64,000 nt of DNA, taken from NCBI GenBank assembly GCA_016840025.1, contig JAEOTF010000166.1, forward strand, positions 21,144-85,143. The letters are read 5' to 3'. This stretch comes from Candidatus Hodarchaeota archaeon. Lineage in GTDB: Archaea; Asgardarchaeota; Heimdallarchaeia; Hodarchaeales; YT1-039. A program made the position numbers and the translations under genes. Positions 17,401 to 26,966 of the stretch are shown here, in pieces (within the stretch, counting starts at the first letter, position 1; each line of letters opens with the position of its first letter). The notes under the pieces were generated by a model. It worked only from the letters and a program-made list of their open reading frames with translations. It made no database searches and was not told the origin of the DNA.

Positions 17401-18321
17401 CTAATATCCAAGAATAGAGAGGGCTGAATTTGAGTGTAATAAGAGAGTAGTTTTGTTTCGTATTTGAGAAGCAAAATTGTGGGGTAGTTTCGAAAGATCA
17501 CCGATATTTTCTAGAATTGAGGTTATTGCAGCCTGCATTTTTTTCCGTGAGGGAAAGAAAAGTTCAAGATTTTCAGGAAATATAATTACGACGATTGCAT
17601 GGGTTCCTGAAACTAGCCTAGGATCGCTGACGGTTGAATCATAATTCGTAAAACTGTAGACATAAGCTAATTTGTCCCGATGAGCCTTAACAGGAAAAGG
17701 TCCAAATAATCCCTCAGCAGGGGTGTCGCCTTGACCTAAGGCCACCTGATAAAAGAGCGATTGCTGGGTGACAAACGCTTCTATTTCATCAGAAGAACCA
17801 AAAAGATCCATTGAGGTGCGTGAAATAGGCACAGGACCAAGGTCAGCAAGTTTGGCGCAGAATACGTCAATCTCTGGCGTATAGATAAGCAAATTTCTAA
17901 TGATTTCTTCCTGGGTGTCTTCCCGATTCTTATGGTCAGAACTAGGATCTATTGTTTCATAATATTTTTGTGGACGACCCCGACTAGCTTTTTCACTACG
18001 AACTGTAAATTCACGAATGAATCCATTTTCTATTAGTCGTTTAAGCCCTTCAAACATAGTCGTTCGTGGGATGTCTGTTTTTTGGCATAATCGAGTACGA
18101 TTCGCAGGACCAATCTGAGCGAGTGCCTCATAAATTATTTTATCTGTATGTCTATTGATTTTAGGGGGAACGGATTTAAGAGATGTCTTGAAATTTTGTG
18201 AAACATACTTAGGACCTTCAACCTCTTTCGTTATACGGGAATAAACAACCTTCTGTGCCATCTTGCTTCTATATAGATTAAAGTAGTGGAGTAACTTAAG
18301 AGCAACTCTGATTCTCCCCAT
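17401..18321 (-). CDS. Winged-helix transcription regulator with unidentified sensor domain
   Basis: The 306-residue protein has a winged helix-turn-helix at about residues 58-120 (DKIIYEALAQIGPANRTRLC, then PRTTMFEGLKRLIENGFIRE and a basic RGRPQKYY wing), like archaeal TrmB/MarR-type regulators. The C-terminal half (from about DLFGSSDEIEAF) has alternating strands with AIVVIIFPE and ends in helices. It resembles a longin/roadblock-type alpha-beta domain, but I cannot name it. An internal ATG at residue 21 (MAQKVV) is a possible alternative start. It is convergent with dodecin. Confidence 0.65.
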   Translation of the reverse strand: MGRIRVALKLLHYFNLYRSKMAQKVVYSRITKEVEGPKYVSQNFKTSLKSVPPKINRHTDKIIYEALAQIGPANRTRLCQKTDIPRTTMFEGLKRLIENGFIREFTVRSEKASRGRPQKYYETIDPSSDHKNREDTQEEIIRNLLIYTPEIDVFCAKLADLGPVPISRTSMDLFGSSDEIEAFVTQQSLFYQVALGQGDTPAEGLFGPFPVKAHRDKLAYVYSFTNYDSTVSDPRLVSGTHAIVVIIFPENLELFFPSRKKMQAAITSILENIGDLSKLPHNFASQIRNKTTLLLHSNSALSILGY

Positions 18322-18563
18322 CCTCCACCTGAATACCCTTTCTTTTACGTTATAGAGGAGATTCAGGAGTTCTTATTTAAAAAAAGGGGCTTTTTTTTCA
18401 CCGATAAACTATTTAAAGGTTATAGTGAGCTAGAAGGTTGAAATATAGAAATTTATTAGTTTTTCTGCTAGTGGGCTATGAAAAAACCTAGCTATGGATG
18501 AAAAAGAATCAACTAAGGCAACTATCCGGATGAAGAAATGAAAAGGGGCGAAGAAGAGCGCTT

Positions 18564-18773
18564 CTAGCCTGTTCCTTCTTTCCATCCCGTAAGATATTGG
18601 TGTTGCCTTTCTGTGATTGTATCACACTGAATTCCCATTGCTTCGAGCTTTAATATAGCAACTTCTTGATCCACTTCTACAGGGATATCTAACACTACGC
18701 CACCCTTAGATTTGACCGTTTCTTTATTTTTGACTAACCACGCCAGTGCTAAAGCTTGATCAGCGAAAGAGAG
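18564..18773 (-). pseudogene. C-terminal fragment of a second S-adenosylhomocysteine hydrolase
   Basis: Read on the minus strand, 69 codons before a TAG (18564-18566) give LSFADQALALAWLVKNK ... EGTG, the last part of an SAH hydrolase. The NAD-binding C-terminal tail is recognisable, with LKLEAMGI and QYLTGWKEGT. Upstream of 18773 similarity stops abruptly, so the rest of the gene is gone. By eye it is only about half identical to the same region of the intact gene beginning 180 bases away on the other strand, so it is not a recent copy of it. Confidence 0.85.
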
Positions 18774-18953
18774 GGAAAAATACTTTAAATAATAGAACCT
18801 CTTCTACTGTATCTATCCATTACAATTATTCATTCAATCAAAAACTAAATACTAAGAATATAAAAACTATAGAAAAATGCTTAAATGCCCCAGATTTTGA
18901 TAACAAAACAATAAATCTAAAAGATACGACATAATTGGCAAAATGGTGATGGA

Positions 18954-20300
18954 ATGTCTGAAATCATAACTGAAAAAGGAGCAAACTACGAGATACGCTC
19001 CTTAGATCTAACGGATAAAGGATTAAAAACAATGATGTGGGCCGCTTCCAGAATGCCCGTACTTCAACAGATAAAAGAAAGATTTAGAAAAGAAAAACCA
19101 TTGAAAGATGTTGTTATCGGCGCCTGCCTTCATGTCACAAAAGAGACTTCTCAATTATGTGAAGCATGGCTAGCAGGAGGAGCAGAAGTCCATTTGTGTG
19201 CATCTAATCCGTTATCGACACAAGATGAAATTACAGCTGCTTTAGTGAAAAAAGGCGTCAACGTTTACGCATGGAAATTCATGGATGATAATGGATATTA
19301 TCGCTCAATTGGAAACGTAATTAAAGCACGACCTAACATTACAGTTGACGATGGGGCGGATCTAGTAAGCACGCTTCATAAATTAAAACGAGGCGAAGAA
19401 GGAGTAGAAATCGATCTTGTAAAAGAGATTATTGGAGATAACACTGATGTTATAGATAACGTGTGGGGTGGAGCAGAAGAAACAACAACAGGAATAATTA
19501 GGCTCCAGGCGATGGCAGAAGATGGAGCATTGCTGTACCCAATTATGGCCACAAACTCATCTCCATGTAAAAATCTTTTTGACAACGTCTATGGAACAGG
19601 TCAGTCAAGTATTGATGGAATATTACGAGCAACTGCGGATTTAATTGCTTCAAAGGTATTTGTAGTTTCAGGATACGGACACTGCGGAAAAGGGGTGGCA
19701 ATGAGAGCAAAAGGAATGGGGGCAAGTAGAGTGATAATAACAGAAATAGAACCACATGCTGCATTGCAAGCAGTGATGGAAGGGATGGAAGTAATGCCAA
19801 TGATAGAAGCAGCGAAAATTGCGGACATCATCATTACGGCGACAGGGTGTAAAGATGTAGTGCGGAAAGAACACTTTGAGGTGATGAAGAGCGGCGTGAC
19901 AGTGTCAAACACGGGCCACTTCAATGTGGAGATAAACATTGACGACTTGGAGAACTTAGCAAAGGAGAAAATACAGATCAGACCATTTGTGGAACAGTAT
20001 ATTCTAGAAGATGGTAGACAAATTAACTTATTAGGCGAGGGACGGCTAATTAACTTGGCAGCGGCGGAAGGCCACCCTCCAGATGTAATGGATCTTTCGT
20101 TTGCCTTACAAGCTTTAGCAACAGAACATATTGCTAAAAACAAAGAAAAACTTAAGGAGATTGGTGGAAAAGTCATCGAAATTCCAGAAGAGATAGATAA
20201 TAATGTTGCATATCTTAAATGTGCGACTTTAGGAATAAAACTGGATCAATTAACACCTGAACAAGGGAAATATCTCTCTAGTTGGCGTGTAGGAACATAA
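18954..20300 (+). CDS. ahcY: S-adenosylhomocysteine hydrolase
   Basis: The 448-residue protein is a complete SAH hydrolase, which splits SAH to adenosine and homocysteine. Visible elements are HVTKETSQL in the substrate domain, GAEVHLCASNPLSTQDE near residue 80, DDGADL, then the NAD-binding GYGHCGKGVAMRAKGMGA near 240 and ITEIEPHAALQA. The sequence from SNTGHFNVEI through INLAAAEGHPP to the LSSWRVGT end matches the family. The cysteine of the usual C-D/N-catalytic segment appears as ATNSSPCKNLFDN. It starts with ATG after a GGTGATGG site. An inverted remnant of another SAH hydrolase lies just upstream. Confidence 0.94.
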   Translation: MSEIITEKGANYEIRSLDLTDKGLKTMMWAASRMPVLQQIKERFRKEKPLKDVVIGACLHVTKETSQLCEAWLAGGAEVHLCASNPLSTQDEITAALVKKGVNVYAWKFMDDNGYYRSIGNVIKARPNITVDDGADLVSTLHKLKRGEEGVEIDLVKEIIGDNTDVIDNVWGGAEETTTGIIRLQAMAEDGALLYPIMATNSSPCKNLFDNVYGTGQSSIDGILRATADLIASKVFVVSGYGHCGKGVAMRAKGMGASRVIITEIEPHAALQAVMEGMEVMPMIEAAKIADIIITATGCKDVVRKEHFEVMKSGVTVSNTGHFNVEINIDDLENLAKEKIQIRPFVEQYILEDGRQINLLGEGRLINLAAAEGHPPDVMDLSFALQALATEHIAKNKEKLKEIGGKVIEIPEEIDNNVAYLKCATLGIKLDQLTPEQGKYLSSWRVGT

Positions 20301-20358
20301 AATGTAATGGGATAAAGAAATTTCCTAAACTTCATTTTATTAAGTTAATTATATGATT

Positions 20359-21957
20359 TTACTCTTTATTTTTGAAATAATAATTGTCAATACATTTTCG
20401 TATCAATGAATATATCTTTTCATTATTTTCAAGACAATTATAAAGAGTCTGATGATATTGTTTCGAGCACATGACATCCTTTTTGCGTAATTTCCCATCG
20501 AATTTCCAAGGAAAAATTGTTTTAGCTAGGGATAGTGATAGAGAATCAGACTCTTCAATATATTCAAAAAAAATTTGCCTGTCTCTTTGACGACCAATTA
20601 CTAAGAATGGTTGATCATTGTTAGGGCTTGATTTATCGTATCGCCAATGCGACTTGATGCCCAAAGTTTTGTTGAGAAGATAAACAAGCCAATCGACATC
20701 ATTAGGGGGAAAACTGTGAGTACTGAAGCTAATCTCAGTGTCATTGTAACTACCATCACCTATAAACCAATGTAGAAGTATAGTAGGTGTTATTTGTAAG
20801 TTTCGGGGGACAATTTTGGTTCCATTTGGATACCACTCTTTATATATGTCAACAGCTTGTATAGAATAACAACTCCACAGGTCAATTGTAGGATATCCAC
20901 TGAAAGGTGAACAATTGATTTTTGGTGTTAACATAACACCATTGTTTTCAAAAATTTGTTTCAAATGCTGAGCCCAAGGTAAAGATAAGATTGACATGCA
21001 ACAACGAAAACGTGCCATTGAGAAATTACGAATTACTTCTAATGAATAATTGAAAGTTGATATAGCTTTTTTTATCTCATTGGCATCTTTCATCCTTAAG
21101 TTTTGAAGAGTTTTAATAACATCAATGTATTCTGCTTGTGAAATCTCTTTAATTGTTTGTATCTTTTGATATTCAATACTAAAATCACCCAACAACTCAC
21201 CAACAATGACTTCTCTTAAATATCGGGAGAAAAAAAGGTTATAAGTGCCTTTAACATGTTCTCTGATACTTGCAAGAGCCCTATCCGTTTGAATTCCCTC
21301 CTCATGTAGGATTCTTTGTATTGTGGTCTTAGGGAAACCTCTTTTTTTAACAATTGATTCGATTGGATTGAGTTGAAAATAATCATTAATTATTTCATTT
21401 TTGGGATATATCTTGAGTTCCTTCCCAGCATTTGGATGTTTACATGATAATTTGTATTTTCTTAACCATTTTTTTAATGAACTTCTAGAAATCCCTAACC
21501 TAATGCATATTTCATCATATGTTAAATTCAATTCAATATAAAGCTCTTTAAGCCGTGACTTTCGTAATGAATCTGGGATTAAAGCAATAACCTGTTGTAT
21601 ATTCATATTTAGGTTTTTACTTATCTCATTTAATGGCACATAATTTGAGAAGAGCTTTATTATTTTGGTTGCATTTGGATTAACAATACCTCCCTTCTTA
21701 ATATGATTCTTTACTGTTTTTTTATCTATACCAATAAGTTTCCCAATTTGACTATTCCCCTTTCCTTCTCTTAATAATTCTTCAATCCTCTTTCTTATAA
21801 TGCTATTAGGTATCGCTCTTAGAGTACCCACTCTATTAAGGCTTAGTAATTCTGCTATTTCAGGTATTGTTCTCCCTTGCTGGAAATACTCTACGGCTTG
21901 TTGTCGAATTTCTTCCTTTCTCATCTTGACTGATTTTTCAGCTGATTTTCCAGCCAT
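20359..21957 (-). CDS. LAGLIDADG endonuclease-like protein with helix-turn-helix repeats
   Basis: The 532-residue protein combines two parts. Residues 1-235 contain four or five helix-turn-helix-like units (GRTIPEIAELLSLNR, GNSQIGKLIGIDKKTV, LTYDEICIRLGISRSSLKKW, PIESIVKKRGFPKTT). Residues from about 245 carry two LAGLIDADG-like helices, IVGELLGDFS near 250 and LHWFIGDGSYN near 394, followed by the DVDWLVYLLNKTLGIK-type strand-helix. LAGLIDADG proteins are homing endonucleases or maturases; the acidic residue ending each helix is catalytic. Here the gene is free-standing, not inside an intron or intein. Composition is A/T-rich like the surroundings. A regulatory rather than a mobile role cannot be excluded. 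Confidence 0.7.
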   Translation of the reverse strand: MAGKSAEKSVKMRKEEIRQQAVEYFQQGRTIPEIAELLSLNRVGTLRAIPNSIIRKRIEELLREGKGNSQIGKLIGIDKKTVKNHIKKGGIVNPNATKIIKLFSNYVPLNEISKNLNMNIQQVIALIPDSLRKSRLKELYIELNLTYDEICIRLGISRSSLKKWLRKYKLSCKHPNAGKELKIYPKNEIINDYFQLNPIESIVKKRGFPKTTIQRILHEEGIQTDRALASIREHVKGTYNLFFSRYLREVIVGELLGDFSIEYQKIQTIKEISQAEYIDVIKTLQNLRMKDANEIKKAISTFNYSLEVIRNFSMARFRCCMSILSLPWAQHLKQIFENNGVMLTPKINCSPFSGYPTIDLWSCYSIQAVDIYKEWYPNGTKIVPRNLQITPTILLHWFIGDGSYNDTEISFSTHSFPPNDVDWLVYLLNKTLGIKSHWRYDKSSPNNDQPFLVIGRQRDRQIFFEYIEESDSLSLSLAKTIFPWKFDGKLRKKDVMCSKQYHQTLYNCLENNEKIYSLIRKCIDNYYFKNKE

Positions 21958-22064
21958 GTCTCTTCAGTCTAATGTATCCTGTTCCTTTTTTAAATTCCTC
22001 AAAAGATCAATAATGAAGAGAAGAAATATTAAAAGAGGTTCTAATGATTTTCCGATAATTATGC

Positions 22065-22425
22065 TTATTTTTTGGTTTTTTTTCGTTTCGTTTTTGCAAA
22101 TAAATTTTCTGTCCGCAAGTAATGAAACAAGAACTCTTGGGCATATCCCGCGAGATTTCCAAACTTTTCTTGAGCAAAAGAAGAAATGACTTTATTAGAA
22201 ACCTTTTCCCCTGAGAAATAAAGGTTTTGCATCCCTCTTTTTATCCACACATCTACAGGAAAAGCACACATATGATCAAGGGAGAAAAGAAGAACACAAT
22301 CGGCAACTTTTGGTCTGGCTTACTTAAAGAAAAAAAGTTTCGTAATAAGCTCCATTAAGCCCAAGTTGGAGATCAAGCAGTTAACCGCTTTATAGAGTAT
22401 GAAATTGGTCAAATACTTCAAAACG
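22065..22425 (-). pseudogene. Decayed OGG1-like 8-oxoguanine DNA glycosylase
   Basis: On the minus strand the frame ending at 22065 reads RPKVADCVLLFSLDHM, then AFPVDVWIKRGMQNLYF. This is the HhH-to-catalytic-aspartate region of OGG1-type glycosylases (aspartate in FPVDVW). The tail FAQEKFGNLAGYAQEFLFHY is also recognisable. An in-frame TAA stands just before this block (about 22311). Further upstream, weak N-terminal-like traces interrupted by stops can be read (FHTL-stop-SG-stop-LL, near 22390-22420). A large internal part is missing, so the gene is broken. The C-terminal part alone (68 codons from an internal ATG) is unlikely to work. It lies just downstream of radA. Confidence 0.75.
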
Positions 22426-22462
22426 GGTTATTTCTGGAGTTAGAGAAACATATTTAGTGTAA

Positions 22463-23527
22463 TTACTCGTCGAAAATTCCTTGAGGAGTAATAGTGAAGA
22501 CCGCCTCGCTTTCGGGTAAGAGGGGACTGTCGACAATACGAGCTATTCTTCTAATAGCCTTACCTTTCCGAAGGCCGACACGTGTTGTAGCCGCATGGGC
22601 AACAATATGTCCTCCAACGGGTTTGTTAGGATCGCCAAAGAAGGTATCGGGTTTCGCATGAACCTGGTTGGTAACAACAACTGCTATATTGGAAATTTCG
22701 GCGGCCCGGAGAACAGTATGGATATGGCGGTTTAATTTCTGCTGGCGAGTTGCTAATGTTCCTCGACCCACATATTCAGCCCGAAAATGAGCAATCAAGG
22801 AGTCAATAACTACTACACCAATATTCTCACGTTGGGCTCTCTTAGCTCCTTCTTCTGCAAGGACGATCTGATGATCAGAATTGTAAGCTCTGCCGACAAT
22901 TATGTTTTTGAGGACTTGATCAGAATTAAGATCCGGATAACGTTCACACATCTCTACAATACGTTCTGGGCGAAATGTTCCCTCGCTATCAACCCATAGA
23001 ACCTTGATGGGGTCATCAGCGTCCTTAAGTAACCCACCCTGGTCTATAGGCAACTGACATGTTACCGCTAGTTGCAGGGCAATCTGGGTTTTACCGGTAC
23101 GATATTCACCAAAGAATTCTGTGATTCCTCGACTTTCGATCCCACCGCCGAATAAGCCATCTAATGCTGATGATCCAGTTGTTATGCGGTTAATTTTCTT
23201 ACGACTCTCAAGAATTACATCAGCAGTACTAAAATCAAGTTTTAGAGACGAACGAGCGACTTCTACAATCTTAGCGGCTGTTTTCTCCCCAAGCGAGGAT
23301 AATTCACTTAGTTCACTGAGGGATGCCGTGGCAACTGATTCAAGCGTAATATAACCCGCATCTTCGAGTTTTTTAGCAGTTGTGGGCCCAATACCGGGTA
23401 AATCAGAGATATTGGTAATTTCTTTCTCTTTCGTAGACTCTTTCGTAGTCTTTTTACTAGTCTTCTTTTCTGTTGTAGTATCTTCGTCGTTTTCGGTTTC
23501 GGGGTCTCCCTTTTTAGCTCGGGGCAT
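22463..23527 (-). CDS. radA: DNA repair and recombination protein RadA
   Basis: The 354-residue protein is the archaeal RecA/Rad51 homologue that forms filaments for strand exchange. A lysine/threonine/glutamate-rich N-terminal tail of about 38 residues precedes the helix-hairpin-helix domain (DLPGIGPTTAKKLEDAGY). The Walker A motif is GEYRTGKTQ near residue 140, Walker B is VVVIDSLIAHFRAEY, and the L2 region VTNQVHAKPDTFFGDP follows. The C terminus ends in FTITPQGIFDE. The tail is longer and more acidic than in many archaeal RadA proteins. A broken OGG1-like gene lies downstream. Confidence 0.97.
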   Translation of the reverse strand: MPRAKKGDPETENDEDTTTEKKTSKKTTKESTKEKEITNISDLPGIGPTTAKKLEDAGYITLESVATASLSELSELSSLGEKTAAKIVEVARSSLKLDFSTADVILESRKKINRITTGSSALDGLFGGGIESRGITEFFGEYRTGKTQIALQLAVTCQLPIDQGGLLKDADDPIKVLWVDSEGTFRPERIVEMCERYPDLNSDQVLKNIIVGRAYNSDHQIVLAEEGAKRAQRENIGVVVIDSLIAHFRAEYVGRGTLATRQQKLNRHIHTVLRAAEISNIAVVVTNQVHAKPDTFFGDPNKPVGGHIVAHAATTRVGLRKGKAIRRIARIVDSPLLPESEAVFTITPQGIFDE

Positions 23528-23864
23528 GTGGTTACGTTCCTTTTGATGTCTTTTATTAGAGATATGTAATAGATAATCTATCTTTACAATTAAATCACAA
23601 ATACTTTTTTGTTTTTATTATTAAACCTCTCAGTGAGACACAAAAGTATAGATGAATATTTTTTGTTATGAAACAACAAACTCTAATATTATTTCAAACT
23701 TCCTATAATTCCCTAATTTAAGATGTTTATTAAAAAAAAATCGTCAAAATGCCCATCTTCTTCCCTAAACATAGAAGTTCGCCATAAATCGGTATTTGGT
23801 GCATTACATTAAAGTTATTAAGATAACAAAAACCATTTAGACCTTAACAAAGGAAGGTAAAATC
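23528..23864. other. Intergenic region between divergent radA and larA
   Basis: This 337-base A/T-rich spacer must carry both promoters. Several T- and A-tracts are visible but no single convincing TATA/BRE pair. No open frame or stable hairpin was seen. A clear GGAAGG ribosome-binding site precedes larA. Confidence 0.5.
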
Positions 23865-25250
23865 ATGTCAAATCCAGAATCCGGAGATACGCGATTACCT
23901 TATGGAGACCGCTGGTTAGAAGGTTTCCTACCTGAGGGCTATCAAGGCGTGATTCAAGTCTTAAGGACTGAAACAAAGAAACCAGACTTTGATAATGTTG
24001 AGAAAAAACTACGAGAAGTCTTAGAAAATCCTCCTGAAGGAGATAAGCCTCTTTCAGAGTTAATTAAAGAGTATTATCAATCGCCCAAAAAGGTTGTAGT
24101 GATTGTTGATGATAATACCCGACCTAACATCCACACAAAGATCCTGCTACCTTTATTTATCCCCTATCTACAAGAAATAGGCGTGAAAAGGGAAGATATT
24201 ACGATTTTAGTTGCAGCAGGAACTCATAAACCTCCTTCCCCTGATGGGATGGTCAAAATATTTGGTAAAAAAATCCTTGAAGAATACAATGATATTATTG
24301 AAATCCATTCTTGTGATGAAGGAAACGTGGCAATAGGGAAATCAGAAGCAGGAACACCAATTAAACTGGATGAAAGAGTCGTCAAGGCTGCAATTGTTAT
24401 TCCGGTAACCGATTCTGAACTTCACTATTTTGCAGGGGTGGCGGGAACTATCAAATCTATAGTACCAGGTATAGCTTCAAGAGAAACGGTAGGGACAAAC
24501 CATCCCCGCATGTTTGATGAAGAACTGGGGTTTAAACCCGAGTGTCGGTTAGGCAATACCCAGGGCAATCCAGTGATCGGGGATATTGCCGACATCGTGG
24601 AAAAGACGATGCGGCAGGTCCCGGTGTTCGGGATTGACACCATCGTGGATGAGGGGCGGCTAGTTTACATGAACGCTGGTCATCTGCTCCAGCTCCACCG
24701 CGTCGCCCTCCCTCTGATTACGGCCATGCGGACCGTCCAGGTCGATGCCCCCGCCGATTTGGTCATTGTCGCGGTGGGAACGCTCGGGATTAACCTGTAC
24801 CAGTCTGGCAAAGGTGTTCATGCGGCATGGAACGCGGTCCGTAAAGATGGATCTGGAAAAATCGTGTTAGTGGCCCCGTGTCCTGATGCGGTTGGGAATG
24901 AGTCATATCTCCAGACCATGCAGGAAGTTCAGCACTTAGCACCACCGGATGCGTTAAAGGACTACATCGGACGGTTTTGTTCGGTAACAACCTTCCGGAT
25001 CGGGAACCAAAAACCCGTGGATCTCTTGCGAATTCTCATGGATATCGGCGAACAGAACCTGCATGTAATATCCGAGATGGATCATGAGTTGTTACGGAAG
25101 GTCTTTCGTTTTAACCCGCTGGCGATTCCTAAAAAGGGAAACGAAGCCGACATCTTAAAACAATTCATAAAAAACTTTGCGCAGGGGAAAGAAACCCCCC
25201 CACGGATCTATATTATCGACGACCCAGGCATTTATGTCACTATTACCTGA
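23865..25250 (+). CDS. larA: LarA-family (nickel-pincer lactate racemase-like) protein
   Basis: The 461-residue protein has the LarA landmarks: VVDDNTRP near residue 86, AAGTHKPP near 120, ELHYFAGVAG near 190 and IKSIVPGIASRETVG near 200. In lactate racemase the equivalent histidines and lysine bind the nickel-pincer cofactor. Members of the family act on various 2-hydroxyacids, so lactate is only the best-known substrate, and larB/larC/larE are not nearby. Base use is striking: the first half is A/T-rich like its neighbours, but from about 24540 GC rises sharply and stays high almost to the stop. The end overlaps the convergent neighbour by 8 bases. Confidence 0.82.
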   Translation: MSNPESGDTRLPYGDRWLEGFLPEGYQGVIQVLRTETKKPDFDNVEKKLREVLENPPEGDKPLSELIKEYYQSPKKVVVIVDDNTRPNIHTKILLPLFIPYLQEIGVKREDITILVAAGTHKPPSPDGMVKIFGKKILEEYNDIIEIHSCDEGNVAIGKSEAGTPIKLDERVVKAAIVIPVTDSELHYFAGVAGTIKSIVPGIASRETVGTNHPRMFDEELGFKPECRLGNTQGNPVIGDIADIVEKTMRQVPVFGIDTIVDEGRLVYMNAGHLLQLHRVALPLITAMRTVQVDAPADLVIVAVGTLGINLYQSGKGVHAAWNAVRKDGSGKIVLVAPCPDAVGNESYLQTMQEVQHLAPPDALKDYIGRFCSVTTFRIGNQKPVDLLRILMDIGEQNLHVISEMDHELLRKVFRFNPLAIPKKGNEADILKQFIKNFAQGKETPPRIYIIDDPGIYVTIT

Positions 25251-26958
25251 ATATCTCGCCGATGTCATGCAGAATCGCCAGAAGTTCTGGTGTTATGAGG
25301 GTTTGAACTGACTCCGTTTTATCGCCGCATTGAGGACAAGCACCACCATGCGCAAAAACGTCTTCATAGTTTAGATGAATGTTACAGGATACACAAAAAA
25401 GAGAGGACTGGTTTTGCATTTCCTTGAGGTTTTGGATCACTTCATTGAGGATCTGAAGGAGTTCATGAGATTCAGCTGTGAGTATGGATTCAAGAGAGAT
25501 TGTTGCATGTTTATGAGCAAGAATTATACCTGTTAAAAGAGCACGAACTTGTGTATCGATAGAAAAGTCATTATTCGAGAGAAGTCTGCGAAGGGACCTA
25601 TTTTTACGCTCTGTTTCCTTCAATGCCCGTTGAGTAAGCGTTAGAGTGTGGATGAGATTTTGTTCAGGGGACATCATTCGATCCTCGCTCTCCCAAGAGC
25701 CAAATTCTCCATTCCACTGGATCTTAATACTTTGGATCCATTTTAGAAACGCTGCATAGGCTTCAATTATCATATACTCAGAGCCAAAATAGTTAGAAAG
25801 AGAACCAATAATCTCCAAATGACCTTTGTTGATACTACAAAAACCGTTTTGTTTATAGCGGTGGAGAACAGGAAGGTTAATCATCGGTTTTCCATAAAAA
25901 TCACGACCAATGCGTTTTAGCACTCCTTCAGACGGATTTTTAAAAGCAATGAGAATGGCTGCAACATTATAGGAGCGTAAAGGTTCGTTAAGATTTCCTA
26001 GAGTTTTAGAAAGGTTGATAAAGTCATCATGAAGCTCTAGCAGTAATAACTTGCGGAATTCAGAAGCGGGAATTACAAAACCGTCTTTAATTGGACGGGA
26101 AAGAATTCCACAGCGTGCTAAAATACACCGTGTAGATTCAGGGGAGTTTTTCATGACAATTCTAGGAGGGCGATAATGTGGACCAGTTGGACGGGAGGAA
26201 ATGCGTCCAAAAGCAGTGATAAGTGCTTCAGAAAGTCCTAAAAGAGCACTTTGGGAGAGAGAAGCTATATCTAACTGTTCATAGTAATCCAGTAAAACAC
26301 TTGCTAAGATAGATCCCAACGACAAATAATATTCATTATATTCTTCCCGCTCATACTCCCTAAATACCTCTATTGCACTCACACCGAATGTCTTACGATA
26401 TTCCTCGGCAAAATATTCAATTTTCTCCAATGAGCCATAAACATAGCCACGCGAGGGATTTTTCGAGGATAAAAGAGCAACAGCAAGTTTTATCAAGCCT
26501 ATCTTATTCTCATCGCGCACAGGAAGGGACATGCGACGAAGTCCATTTAAATTTCCTACAGCAACTATATGGGGTTCGATTTTAGAACGATATGAAAGAG
26601 GGATTTCCTCTAAAAGGATAGTAGTTCCAGAAGAAAGACCAAGTTTGTGAAGATAAGGTGATTTATTACTCAATTTTACCCAAGTAGATTCAGGAAAGTT
26701 TTGAAGAGTAAAGTCAGGAAGATTAGGATTTTTAGTACGTTCTACTTGAGAATAGGCCGAAATGACTCTCCATCCTTGGAAGGCGGTTGCAAAAAGAAGA
26801 AGGAGAGGAAAGCTAAAAAGTAACGTCCGGGAGATAGGGAGGTACTTTTCGGCAAAAAATGCGCCAAAAAGAGTAGAATAAAAGCCCGCATAACTAATAA
26901 TGACATAATTCCAAAGAATATTGCTTTCTTGCGTTAAGAGTCTAACAACCATCTTCAT
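25243..26958 (-). CDS. Unknown membrane protein with C-terminal zinc ribbon
   Basis: The 571-residue protein is unrecognised. It opens with two hydrophobic segments (about residues 15-35 and 44-62). A long mostly helical soluble part follows, and it ends with a CxxC...CxxC zinc ribbon (CVSCNIHLNYEDVF, then ACPQCG) near residues 527-552. It is the last gene of a tight three-gene minus-strand set (gaps of 8 and 0 bases) with a membrane-linked winged-helix protein and a 64-residue membrane protein. This suggests a membrane-associated sensing unit. That is an inference from gene order. Confidence 0.75.
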   Translation of the reverse strand: MKMVVRLLTQESNILWNYVIISYAGFYSTLFGAFFAEKYLPISRTLLFSFPLLLLFATAFQGWRVISAYSQVERTKNPNLPDFTLQNFPESTWVKLSNKSPYLHKLGLSSGTTILLEEIPLSYRSKIEPHIVAVGNLNGLRRMSLPVRDENKIGLIKLAVALLSSKNPSRGYVYGSLEKIEYFAEEYRKTFGVSAIEVFREYEREEYNEYYLSLGSILASVLLDYYEQLDIASLSQSALLGLSEALITAFGRISSRPTGPHYRPPRIVMKNSPESTRCILARCGILSRPIKDGFVIPASEFRKLLLLELHDDFINLSKTLGNLNEPLRSYNVAAILIAFKNPSEGVLKRIGRDFYGKPMINLPVLHRYKQNGFCSINKGHLEIIGSLSNYFGSEYMIIEAYAAFLKWIQSIKIQWNGEFGSWESEDRMMSPEQNLIHTLTLTQRALKETERKNRSLRRLLSNNDFSIDTQVRALLTGIILAHKHATISLESILTAESHELLQILNEVIQNLKEMQNQSSLFCVSCNIHLNYEDVFAHGGACPQCGDKTESVQTLITPELLAILHDIGEIFR

Positions 26959-26966
26959 ATCAAATT

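Noticed and set aside
18746..18934. 62-residue plus-strand frame before ahcY
   Set aside because: Asn/Lys/Thr-rich low-complexity product overlapping the SAH hydrolase remnant; expected by chance in A/T-rich DNA.
19601..20176. 191-residue minus-strand frame inside ahcY
   Set aside because: It lies fully antisense to a conserved enzyme and has a biased Ser/Ile/Pro composition typical of a shadow frame.
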